Assembly (NCBI GenBank): GCA_002338505.1
Contig: DDIK01000043.1
Location: 1-14,357, forward strand
From: Bacteriovorax sp. UBA1852
GTDB taxonomy: Bacteria; Bdellovibrionota; Bacteriovoracia; Bacteriovoracales; Bacteriovoracaceae
DNA: 14,357 nucleotides
Direction: 5' to 3'
Part shown: one piece after another, positions 1-7,428 of the stretch
How the letters are laid out: each line of letters opens with the position of its first letter
Numbering within the stretch: the stretch's first letter is position 1
Made by a program: the position numbers and the translations under genes
Notes under the pieces: generated by a model
What the model was told of the DNA's origin: nothing
The model's database searches: none
Seen by the model: the letters and a program-made list of their open reading frames with translations, nothing else

Positions 1-1
1 T

Positions 2-2017
2 TCAGGTAATTATTATTTTATTGGGCATACATCTACTAGTTGTGGATCTGGAAAATTATATGTGTGGGATGGTTCAACTACGCCCTCTGAGGTCGGAAGT
101 TCGCCAGTAGCATGTTATGAAAAATATTTAAATATTACAGATAGTGATATTTACTTTGTTGGTCAAGATAGTCTTCTCTATGCGTATAATCCAGTCGATG
201 GAGAACGAGCTGTTGTGCCCTCGAGTGTTGATGTTAGAGTTGGTAGTCTCTTTTACTCTATGAACAGTGATTTGTATTTTGCCGGGACAGAAAATGGTGT
301 CTCTACTATATTTAAAACAAATGGTGTGTTGTCTGATTTAGACAGAATAAAGACGTTTGAGTCTCATCATCAAATGCCAATTCACTTAGCAACAATAAAT
401 GGGAAGCACTATGTTATGGCATCAGATTTAGACTATCGTGATGAATTATTTAGTCTAAATGAGAATGGTGTTAATTTTCAGTATGATTCGATTCCTGGCC
501 ATGCATCTTATGGAAGCAATTTAGTCTTATTTGAAAAAGGAAATTACACATTCATAAAGATCATAGAAAAGAGTCGAGGTCATAGTTTATGGGCAGTCGA
601 TAAAAAAAGCGCCGAGGCCATGTTTTTAAGCAAAGGCGCTTTTAATGAAGAGAACTTTATTACTTTAAAAGATAATATTATCTATCCTGAAAATAATGGG
701 ACAACTATATCTCTTGTGTCTCTCAATACTCTTAGTGGCGAAAAGAAAATTATCATTCCTAACTTTAATATGCACCCTGCCAATTTAGAGATCGAGTTTA
801 TTGTTGAAAGTGAAAGTTATGCCTTTTTCACTTATCGTAAAGATGGTAACAGCTCTCATTCTCTCTATAGAACTGATGGAACAACGTCAGGTACAATCTC
901 ATTAGGCATAGAGGATATCAAAACAAATCCCAATGATAATCACTTTGATAAAGATGATAAAATTATACACCTCGGCGGTGATAATGTTCTTTTTATGCTT
1001 GATATTTTTATCAGTGGTTTTACTCAAACCGCAGATGTTATAGCAAGTGACGGATCACTTATAGGAACTCATCGAATCATTAATGTAAACAGTGGAAACA
1101 GGACTAGTAACAGCTCAATGTTCTATGACGATATCGATGATACATTATGGATTGCTGTAGGAATTAATATTCTTAAAAGTTCAACTCTTTTAACAGGCAG
1201 TTACAGCCTCTTCTTAGACAGTACAAACTCTGATCATTCAGATGCTCAAACTGGTCAGATAGCTCGCCTTGGAAACAAGATTGTTTATACAAATGGTTGG
1301 GTGGGTTATGATCTCTTTTCTTCAGACATAAATGTTGCAAATGGAGAACTTGTTGATTACTTTATAGTCGGTGGCTACCTGAGCGATTTTAACAGATTTT
1401 TTAATATGGAATATAATCCTATTATTAACGGAAAGATGTTTTTAAATGATAATAATGGAAATATTCAGATTTCAGATGGTACTACTGCGGGGACGATAGA
1501 GATCACTGGACCGCTAACAGCTTATCAAAAACACGATGATAAATTTCTATATGCTTTAGGAACGGATGTTTTTATCCATGATGGATTAAGTAGTACACTT
1601 GTCTTTTCAAGTCCTAATCATAATGTCATATCTGTTTATTTAAGAGACGGTGTCTACTATTATTTAACTGATGATACCACTGAAGGTCGATTAATGATTT
1701 ATGATGGTACAAATCATCATGAATTTGGAACGTTCGATCCAGCATACTTTTTCTACGGTATAGCTAATTATAAGAAAGAGTTTCTCGGGACATATGAAAA
1801 CAAAGTGCTCTACTATGGTGTGAAATCTTCTGTCTTAGAATACTTTATTTCATCAAGTGATGCGAGCGAAACATTTAATCTGAGTACTCATGCCCAGGGG
1901 CATGGGTTGAGCCTTTCAAAAGTTGAGTGGTCTGGAGAGTTAAATCTAGTGACTATGACAGACGAGATTTCAGATGGACAGCTTTATATTTTTAATATGA
2001 ATAAAGCAGATCCTTAG
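2..2017 (+). CDS. ELWxxDGT-type repeat surface protein, 5' end outside window
   Basis: The frame is open from base 2, so the gene is cut by the window edge; the in-frame GTG at 62 is internal, because codons before it already encode repeat-like sequence (LYVWDG at about 56-73). At least 670 residues are present. The protein is built from loosely repeated beta-rich units with aromatic 'YFVG/YYLT/LYFAG' strands followed by DGT-type turns: YRTDGTTSGT (near residue 270 counted from base 62), ASDGSLIGT (near 330), ISDGTTAGT (near 470) and IYDGTN (near 555). This matches the ELWxxDGT repeat found in large bacterial secreted or surface proteins, probably beta-propeller-like; the fold is inference. 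There is no membrane segment or sorting motif at the C-terminus, which ends MNKADP. The N-terminal signal and any catalytic domain would lie upstream and cannot be seen. Function unknown; a surface or adhesive role is a guess. Confidence 0.75.
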   Translation, partial: SGNYYFIGHTSTSCGSGKLYVWDGSTTPSEVGSSPVACYEKYLNITDSDIYFVGQDSLLYAYNPVDGERAVVPSSVDVRVGSLFYSMNSDLYFAGTENGVSTIFKTNGVLSDLDRIKTFESHHQMPIHLATINGKHYVMASDLDYRDELFSLNENGVNFQYDSIPGHASYGSNLVLFEKGNYTFIKIIEKSRGHSLWAVDKKSAEAMFLSKGAFNEENFITLKDNIIYPENNGTTISLVSLNTLSGEKKIIIPNFNMHPANLEIEFIVESESYAFFTYRKDGNSSHSLYRTDGTTSGTISLGIEDIKTNPNDNHFDKDDKIIHLGGDNVLFMLDIFISGFTQTADVIASDGSLIGTHRIINVNSGNRTSNSSMFYDDIDDTLWIAVGINILKSSTLLTGSYSLFLDSTNSDHSDAQTGQIARLGNKIVYTNGWVGYDLFSSDINVANGELVDYFIVGGYLSDFNRFFNMEYNPIINGKMFLNDNNGNIQISDGTTAGTIEITGPLTAYQKHDDKFLYALGTDVFIHDGLSSTLVFSSPNHNVISVYLRDGVYYYLTDDTTEGRLMIYDGTNHHEFGTFDPAYFFYGIANYKKEFLGTYENKVLYYGVKSSVLEYFISSSDASETFNLSTHAQGHGLSLSKVEWSGELNLVTMTDEISDGQLYIFNMNKADP

Positions 2018-2050
2018 TTAGTTCAAGTAAATCTATGTAACATTAACATG

Positions 2051-2103
2051 GTGCGTTGCGCACTGCGTGGGTCTTGCGGTATTCTCCAATCTCAACTCGG
2101 AGA
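2051..2103 (+). promoter_or_regulatory. structured leader and RBS of the LpxR-like gene
   Basis: The 90-base gap before the LpxR-like gene contains a GC-rich patch, unusual in this AT-rich DNA. It has a tight hairpin GTGCG-TTG-CGCAC at 2051-2063. Next, TCTCC (2083-2087) can pair with GGAGA (2099-2103), which includes the Shine-Dalgarno GGAG five bases before the ATG at 2108. The second pairing would occlude the ribosome binding site, but with only five base pairs it may be weak or accidental. Confidence 0.35.
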
Positions 2104-2107
2104 TTTT

Positions 2108-3106
2108 ATGAAGAAGCTAGCTATTCTAGTTTTCCTAGCTTTAAGCTCACAAGCTTTTGCAGAAAACTATGAAGATTTGAAAGAAAAGAAAGTTCAAATA
2201 GAGGACTTTAAGTTTAGCAGTAACGTTAAACGAGAAAAAGACAAACAGCTCATCATTGGAATCATGAACGATTCACTAACTCCAAATATGACTGATAGAC
2301 ATCTTACTAATGAACTTAAGATTGGATATATGTCTGAGAAATTACCAAGTTTTTTTGATTGGTATACAGACGAATATAGCGAAAACTACTATATCGTTAC
2401 TCTGACCCAACAAATCTATACACCTGAAGATATTGAGAACCCAGATCTCATTGAAGACGATAGACCGTATGCTGGTTGGGCCCATCTAACTTTTGCAGTT
2501 GCAAAAAAAGCAGGAAGCAATCTCGAAATGACAGTCTTAGACTTTGGTGTCATCGGCGCGTATTCATTTGCTGAAGAGACTCAAATCTTTGTTCATGAGC
2601 TTATAGGTTCAGATGATCCAAACGGATGGTCTCACCAGCTAAACAATGAAGTCGGGATTAATCTTACTCATGCTAGAGCAAAGAATTTTAGAGTCGAAAA
2701 TGAAAGATTTGCTGCAGACATCACTCCTTACGTAATTGGATCAATTGGGAATGTTAATACAAGTGTCACCGCAGGGGTTATGGCAAGATTTGGAATGAAT
2801 GTTCCTGATGATAACTTACTTGGTTTTGAGTCGGAACGAGAAGAAGACAAGACACGACTATATGGGTTCGCAACTGTTAATAGTTCATATGTTTTTAGAG
2901 ATATCTTTCTTGACGGTAATACTTTTTCTGATAGTCATTCTGTAGAAAAGTATAATGTTGTTGGTCGTGCTGCCGTGGGAGTCGCTTACAAGTATGGAAA
3001 CTTTGAATTTTCATATTCTTATGGAATAACAAGCAAGCAATTTAAAAAGCAAGATGGAGCAGACTTTGGTGGACAGTTCTATATAAATTATAAGAAGCGG
3101 TTTTAA
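2108..3106 (+). CDS. lpxR: LpxR-family outer-membrane lipid A 3'-O-deacylase (DUF2219)
   Basis: LpxR enzymes are Ca2+-dependent outer-membrane beta-barrels that remove the 3'-acyloxyacyl group from lipid A. Family signatures are all present and in order: NDSL followed by TDRHLTNELKIGY near the N-terminus of the mature protein, IYTPEDI, DDRPYAGWAHLTF, then the block GVIGAYS...QIFVHELIGSDDPNGWSHQLNNE containing the His of the family active site and the GW..QL.NE motif. The C-terminus ends in an aromatic beta-barrel signal (FYINYKKRF). I chose ATG 2108, not the in-frame ATG at 2048, because 2108 has GGAG five bases upstream and starts a clean Sec signal peptide (MKKLAILVFLALSSQAFA, then ENYED). 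That gives 332 residues, normal for the family. It may read through from the repeat protein 90 bases upstream, or have its own promoter. Lipid A trimming in this organism is inference from family membership; the symbol is by homology class. Confidence 0.9.
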   Translation: MKKLAILVFLALSSQAFAENYEDLKEKKVQIEDFKFSSNVKREKDKQLIIGIMNDSLTPNMTDRHLTNELKIGYMSEKLPSFFDWYTDEYSENYYIVTLTQQIYTPEDIENPDLIEDDRPYAGWAHLTFAVAKKAGSNLEMTVLDFGVIGAYSFAEETQIFVHELIGSDDPNGWSHQLNNEVGINLTHARAKNFRVENERFAADITPYVIGSIGNVNTSVTAGVMARFGMNVPDDNLLGFESEREEDKTRLYGFATVNSSYVFRDIFLDGNTFSDSHSVEKYNVVGRAAVGVAYKYGNFEFSYSYGITSKQFKKQDGADFGGQFYINYKKRF

Positions 3107-3444
3107 TATTTTAAAAATATAGGACAATAAACACGCTATTAATGGTATTTCTATCATTAGAAACTTGAGCAATATCTAATTCAGCATTAAGTTCGCTAAT
3201 CTCTTGTTTAAAGGTTTATCTTTAGAAATACTAAAGATTTCACACCATAGGCATAACATCATCCAGTTATAAATGTGAGTACAAATTGAGCGTATGCCTC
3301 TAGTCTGTGGTCACCTCTGTTACTTGAATACTACATAAACACTTGATATCTGACTTATATTTAATACATCTTAGTAATATCTATAAAATGAGTTAACTTT
3401 GCCTTATCATCAATTTATTTAATATTTATACACAGGAGTACCTG
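3107..3444. other. 338-base noncoding gap with inverted repeats
   Basis: I find no credible gene here. It begins with an all-AT palindrome (ATATTTT-A-AAAATAT, 3106-3120). A perfect 8-bp hairpin, ATCTTTAG-AAATA-CTAAAGAT, lies at 3218-3238. A longer-range inverted repeat pairs AGGCATA (3249-3255) with TATGCCT (3293-3299), flanked outward by CACA (3241-3244) and TGTG. The promoter of the downstream 998-residue gene must lie here, but I could not place one with confidence; TTGCCT at 3399-3404 followed 16-18 bases later by AT-rich sequence is only a weak candidate. Confidence 0.5.
3218..3238 (+). terminator. possible terminator hairpin after the LpxR-like gene
   Basis: A perfect 8-bp stem (ATCTTTAG / CTAAAGAT) with a 5-base loop lies about 110 bases after the stop of the LpxR-like gene. 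Only two or three T residues follow, so it lacks the U-tract of a canonical intrinsic terminator and is a weak call. Confidence 0.25.
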
Positions 3445-6441
3445 ATGAGCATATTTAAAGTTATACTAATAGTTATCTCTTATTCTTTATGTTGCTTTAG
3501 TTCATTTTCAGACTCAAGTGATTCACAAAAGTTGCGAATAGGACTTAGTAATAATAATCTTGATCTTGAAAGAACGACCGCTAGTGTAAATAAAAGAGGA
3601 AGCGGTTATGAGATCCGATTTTCAAAAGATAAAAAAGCTGCGTTTGTTTTCAACTCTCCTGTTGCAGCTCATTTTGAAGTCAGTGCAAACTTCTCCAGTA
3701 AAAACTATGCAACAGATGTCATCTTAAAGAATTCCACATCAGAGGCTATCCTTCATGCAAAAGAAACTCGAGGCCATGGGAATTTTGCTAGTGCTAAATT
3801 TTCAAGCACTATTAAACTAGTTCAAGGTATTAACACAATTGAGTTAACTTCTAAGCGTCCCAATTTTTACTTAAAAAAGCTAGTTCTTAATGAAGTTGAT
3901 AATGCCAAAACGCACTTAATTCCTTCTAAAATAAAATCATGGGAATTTAGTGATAGTAGCCAAAGTGTATCAAAGAGACCAAGAGGGTCAAGTTATGAGA
4001 TGCGTTTTAAACGAGGCTTAAGCCTAAGTTATACTATTAATAATTCTGAACAAGACAAGTCTTTTGATCTGTATCTTGGGTACTCTTCAAAAAAGAGAGT
4101 TCCAAAACTAGATATCTCTCTTAATAATAATCCATTAACTGTTGAGGCTTTAAGTGAGACATCTGGCCATGGCTCTTCTAAAACGTTAATAGCTCTAAAA
4201 GGCGTGAGAATCCCAAATGGTACATCGACACTAAAAATTCAGTCAAATAGCGATAATTTCTATCTTAAATACTTATCTGTAATTGAGGCGCCTGATCGTG
4301 TTGCACCATTTATTCATGAGCTACCAGGTCAAATTAGAGCAACCAAGTACACTGATAGTAATATGGATGTAAAAAAAGCAAAGCGAGGCTCTTCATATGA
4401 AGTAAGAGTGGCGAAAAATCAAAAGATAACCTATACCATCGAAAATAAATCAAGTGTGAGTATGAAGTTTGATATTAAATTAAATTACTCGTCAGCTAGG
4501 AGAACTCCAAAATTTAATTTGAAAATTGGCGACAAGCTATATGAAAATATCACTCTTGAAAAGACAGATTCACATGGAAAATATATAATGAGACCCCTCA
4601 TAGAAGGAGTGAGTATCTCTCCTGGCGTACATCGACTTGAGCTACATACGCTAAGTCAAAATCTCTACTTTAAGAAAATGGATGTTAAGGAGGCATTAGA
4701 ATCAGTTAAAGCTAAAATATATCAAATAAATGTTGGTGGAGCTGCTCTTGATTCATGGATGAGTGATAAAAATACAAATAATGAGATTAAAAATTACTTT
4801 GATAATACAAATCGAATGTTTTATATGATTGGTAGTGAAGATTCTGCGATTTCTTCAGTTGATCTTAATGCGCTAGCAATTGATGAATCTGTACCAAGTG
4901 ATCTTAATCTTGATATCTTAAGAACTGCTCGTGCTGACAAATTTGATTCTGATCACCATATCCCTGGTATCCATTATGACTTTGCTTTAGCCACTGGAGA
5001 CTATGAAGTAATCTTACACTTTATTCAAAATAAACAAGATTCAAATATACGTATTATTACGAATGCAAGTACTTCTAGTGAGACTTTTAATATTCCGGCC
5101 CAAGGTGAAAAGAGTGCTTATAGTGTTAAGTTTCAGGTCTCACACCAAGAAGCGAAAGACTTTAAACTAGGTATTCTTGCAAATAGCTTTAAAGATGACT
5201 TTAATTTGGCAGGTATAGAGATTCTCTCATCAACAGATAGTTTTGACATACCTGCAGCGAGTCCAACTCGCTACTATGTATCTCCACATGGGGCAGGTAA
5301 CAAGTCAGGAAGTACAGCGCAAAATGCGAAGGCATTTAAAGATATCAATGGATTAATTTCTAAGCTTAGTTCAACAGGTGGAGAAATTTTACTTTTATCA
5401 AATAAGGGGATTTATAATATTACAAAGAGTATAAATATCTCTAAGGGAAGCTCAAATGAGTTAAATCCTATATCGATAAAGACTCTAAGGGTCAATGAAA
5501 GCTCAAGTAAGGCTATTTTTAGAGGAACCAGACAAGCTCCATGGGTTGATAAGTCTACTAAATCAGGAAAAGAATTTATAAGGCTGATGAGCGGTGCAAA
5601 TAACCTTATATTTGAAGATATTGAGTTTCAAAACTTTGGAAACGGTATTTTCAGAATTGCTAAGCCAATAAAAAACTTAACACTATCTAAAATTAGAGCA
5701 AAGAACTTTACCCGTTTAATAGAAAATTATAAATCAGGTAGTGGATCACACGCATCTGTTGAAAATTTAAAAATAGAAAACATTGAGGCCCTTGGCTATA
5801 CGAGAGGAGTCATAAGACTCAAATATTCAAGCAAGAATATCGTGATTGATAAGGTTCTTGGGGACTCGCAAAAACAACTTCATAAAGATGATTTCCCGAT
5901 GGGTGTGGCTATTCATAATAGTGTTAAAAAAATATTGATAAGTAAGTCTCTTTTAAAAAATCATAGGCAAAAAAAATCGAGTAATAGTTCATATTTTAAT
6001 GGTGATGGCGTGGCGACTGAGTCAAATGTTGACGATGTAATAATTGAAGATACTATCTCCTCCTTAAACTCTGATGGAGGATTTGATTTAAAATCAACAA
6101 ACACCCGAGTCATAAGATCTTTAGCTAGCGAGAACAAGAGAAATTATCGCTTCTGGAATCCTGTTACTCTATCTAGGGTGAGAAGTGTAAATCCTGTAAA
6201 GTACGGCGGTTCTGGTAATAAGATACACTTTGGAAACTATAGTTCAAGAAGCTTTGTCGTAGAAATAGAAAGTGTCGATGTCCTTGACACTACTTCAAAT
6301 GCGAGAGTTTTTAGTGTTGGTGAAGCACGGAACTCTCGAATGAAAATCCTAAGTGGACAAGTTGTGATCGAAGGGAGTGCTGATTTATTTGATTCTCCTG
6401 GGAGAGTAGAAATTTCTCCAGAGACTAAGATAAACCCATAG
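3445..6441 (+). CDS. secreted modular glycan-binding beta-helix protein (3 CBM-like repeats, malectin-like, PbH1)
   Basis: 998 residues with AGGAG six bases before ATG 3445. Residues 1-22 form a signal peptide. Three tandem repeats of about 105-110 residues follow (about 48-150, 176-282, 308-417). Each starts with a K-R-G-S-x-Y-E-x-R motif, has a central S-x-H/G-H-G motif and ends in N-F/L-Y-x-K-x-L/M. They resemble CBM6/CBM35-type carbohydrate-binding beta-sandwiches. Residues 425-595 look malectin-like (YQINVGG near 426, GDYEVILHFIQN near 518). Residues 609-998 form a right-handed parallel beta-helix: YYVSPHGAGNKSGST opens it, as in many polysaccharide lyases, and repeated 'NLTLSKIRAKN'-like coils follow. 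NGDGVATE (852-859) and NSDGGFDLKS (875-884) recall the DGFA.K / DDGFDL region of family 9 pectate lyases, but the lysine that serves as base there is T/E here. Most likely a secreted polysaccharide-binding protein, perhaps a lyase; activity is unproven. It appears monocistronic, with a terminator right after it. Confidence 0.75.
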   Translation: MSIFKVILIVISYSLCCFSSFSDSSDSQKLRIGLSNNNLDLERTTASVNKRGSGYEIRFSKDKKAAFVFNSPVAAHFEVSANFSSKNYATDVILKNSTSEAILHAKETRGHGNFASAKFSSTIKLVQGINTIELTSKRPNFYLKKLVLNEVDNAKTHLIPSKIKSWEFSDSSQSVSKRPRGSSYEMRFKRGLSLSYTINNSEQDKSFDLYLGYSSKKRVPKLDISLNNNPLTVEALSETSGHGSSKTLIALKGVRIPNGTSTLKIQSNSDNFYLKYLSVIEAPDRVAPFIHELPGQIRATKYTDSNMDVKKAKRGSSYEVRVAKNQKITYTIENKSSVSMKFDIKLNYSSARRTPKFNLKIGDKLYENITLEKTDSHGKYIMRPLIEGVSISPGVHRLELHTLSQNLYFKKMDVKEALESVKAKIYQINVGGAALDSWMSDKNTNNEIKNYFDNTNRMFYMIGSEDSAISSVDLNALAIDESVPSDLNLDILRTARADKFDSDHHIPGIHYDFALATGDYEVILHFIQNKQDSNIRIITNASTSSETFNIPAQGEKSAYSVKFQVSHQEAKDFKLGILANSFKDDFNLAGIEILSSTDSFDIPAASPTRYYVSPHGAGNKSGSTAQNAKAFKDINGLISKLSSTGGEILLLSNKGIYNITKSINISKGSSNELNPISIKTLRVNESSSKAIFRGTRQAPWVDKSTKSGKEFIRLMSGANNLIFEDIEFQNFGNGIFRIAKPIKNLTLSKIRAKNFTRLIENYKSGSGSHASVENLKIENIEALGYTRGVIRLKYSSKNIVIDKVLGDSQKQLHKDDFPMGVAIHNSVKKILISKSLLKNHRQKKSSNSSYFNGDGVATESNVDDVIIEDTISSLNSDGGFDLKSTNTRVIRSLASENKRNYRFWNPVTLSRVRSVNPVKYGGSGNKIHFGNYSSRSFVVEIESVDVLDTTSNARVFSVGEARNSRMKILSGQVVIEGSADLFDSPGRVEISPETKINP

Positions 6442-6458
6442 ATTTAACTATCATTTAT

Positions 6459-6497
6459 GGCGAGATCACTTATATTTTGTGCTCTCGCCTGACTTTT
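6459..6497 (+). terminator. intrinsic terminator of the modular beta-helix gene
   Basis: Seventeen bases after the stop codon, GGCGAGATCAC (6459-6469) pairs with GTGCTCTCGCC (6479-6489) through ten base pairs and one T/C mismatch, with a 9-base loop. TGACTTTT follows. The GC-rich stem stands out from its surroundings and the position is right. Confidence 0.75.
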
Positions 6498-6919
6498 ATA
6501 TCTCACTTCGGCCTGTTTTCAGTCATCCTTTAAGATCGCCATTAAAATAGTTTCTCTCTATATAACTATTAGTATGAAATTTCGTTTTTTGAGATTTTTG
6601 AATAGTTCTGCAAGCCGTCATTAAAGCTGATTCCCAACCCTGTACGAGTTATAAGTTAAAAATGTTAGCCTTATTAGTTGAGAAACAATCTTCACTGAAG
6701 CTCAAGGGTAAAGTCTTGTCTGAGTAAATATTTAGAGAGTCAATTCGAGAGAATAACTGTGAATCTGTCGACTCTTTAGACAGTTCCAGAATAGGTAGTT
6801 GTAGTATATACAAGGTCTATGGCATTTATTTTGATTTCGATTAATATTAAATCATTAAGACATTGCATTTGTAAAAACTGGTTACATGAAAACCATTTGA
6901 TAAAATATAGGAGTTTATT
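6498..6919. other. long noncoding gap before the small secreted protein
   Basis: No convincing gene is seen; the longest start-stop stretch I noticed (MLALLVEKQ..., 6661-6726) is 21 codons with no ribosome binding site. The gap holds a 7-bp hairpin AATAGTT / AACTATT (6546-6570), a degenerate sigma-54-like element at 6820-6835 and a short inverted repeat TGGTT-7-AACCA at 6879-6895, about 25 bases before the next gene. An unrecognised small RNA in this stretch is possible but not shown. Confidence 0.4.
6820..6835 (+). promoter_or_regulatory. degenerate sigma-54-like element upstream of the small secreted protein
   Basis: TGGCAT-TTATT-TTGAT has correct -24/-12 spacing and an intact GG, but the near-invariant GC of the -12 box is GA. 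It lies 85 bases upstream of the GTG start at 6920. On its own this would be ignored; it is listed because the next gene downstream carries an exact sigma-54 promoter. Confidence 0.2.
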
Positions 6920-7171
6920 GTGAAAGCATTAATAATTGGGTTATTTGTATTGGGAAGTTTTTCAAGTTTCGCAAGTCTTAGTGATTGTAATGAATCTCCA
7001 GCTGCTCAACTTGCCTTGGAGAAAATTCAAGAAAAAGTAGATTCGCTTAATATCAAAATAGTTGAGTTTGAAGGAACAGCTTTAACTCCTAGACTTATGG
7101 GCGCGAAAGCTGCCTTCACTCAAGCAGAAAATAGTATAAGATTAGCTTGCAATGAGCTAAATGAACAATAG
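6920..7171 (+). CDS. small secreted protein, function unknown
   Basis: 83 residues starting at GTG, preceded by AGGAG six bases upstream, which decides the start. A clear signal peptide (MKALIIGLFVLGSFSSFA) is followed by a mature chain of about 65 residues with two cysteines (C23 and C77) placed near its ends, and a helix-rich middle (residues about 28-50 and 62-80) that could pair as a hairpin closed by one disulfide. I do not recognise the family. It stands alone, with a 478-base gap before it and 257 bases after it, so it probably has its own promoter. Signal peptide, start site and codon use make it a real gene; role unknown. Confidence 0.65.
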   Translation: MKALIIGLFVLGSFSSFASLSDCNESPAAQLALEKIQEKVDSLNIKIVEFEGTALTPRLMGAKAAFTQAENSIRLACNELNEQ

Positions 7172-7249
7172 GTCTAACAGGCGAGATCTGAGTAATTAGC
7201 AAATATAAACTATTAATAAGATAACCAAGTAAGCTTTATAGTTCTAAGC

Positions 7250-7270
7250 TTTGTGCAAGAACTGTACAAA
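7250..7270. promoter_or_regulatory. palindrome, candidate enhancer site for a sigma-54 activator
   Basis: TTTGTGCA (7250-7257) and TGTACAAA (7263-7270) form an 8-bp inverted repeat with one mismatch around a 5-base spacer. An overlapping inverted repeat, AGTTCT (7240-7245) with AGAACT (7258-7263), shares its right part. The centre is about 125 bases upstream of the exact -24/-12 promoter at 7382, the usual distance for a bacterial enhancer-binding protein. The role is inference from position and symmetry. Confidence 0.35.
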
Positions 7271-7381
7271 ACATAAAAAAATTGACAACTAAATAAGTTT
7301 AAATCCATTTTTTTTTCTTGATGATTTTACTAAGTTGCTGAAAATATTCGAATTCCTAAGGTTAAACGATGTATGAGTTAG

Positions 7382-7397
7382 TGGCACAGCTTTTGCT
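7382..7397 (+). promoter_or_regulatory. sigma-54 (RpoN) -24/-12 promoter
   Basis: TGGCACAGCTTTTGCT is an exact match to the sigma-54 consensus TGGCAC-R-N4-TTGCW, with the invariant GG at 7383-7384 and GC at 7395-7396, ten bases apart. The predicted transcription start, about 12 bases past the GC, is near 7407-7408. That leaves a leader of roughly 20 bases holding the Shine-Dalgarno AAGGAG and then ATG 7429. Sense, spacing and leader length all fit a real promoter for the downstream gene. Such promoters need an ATP-dependent activator, so the gene should be signal-dependent. Confidence 0.8.
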
Positions 7398-7428
7398 ACA
7401 TTATATTTAGTTAACTTAAGGAGTTTTT

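Noticed and set aside
2048..2107. In-frame upstream ATG giving a 20-residue N-terminal extension of the LpxR-like protein
   Set aside because: No ribosome binding site before 2048, and the extension would bury the clear signal peptide that starts at 2108.
3300..3444. Sigma-70-type promoters before the modular gene
   Set aside because: Several TTG and AT-rich hexamers can be paired at 16-18 bases, but none is clearly better than background in such AT-rich DNA.
6661..6726. 21-codon ORF in the long gap
   Set aside because: Too short, with no ribosome binding site and no recognisable feature.
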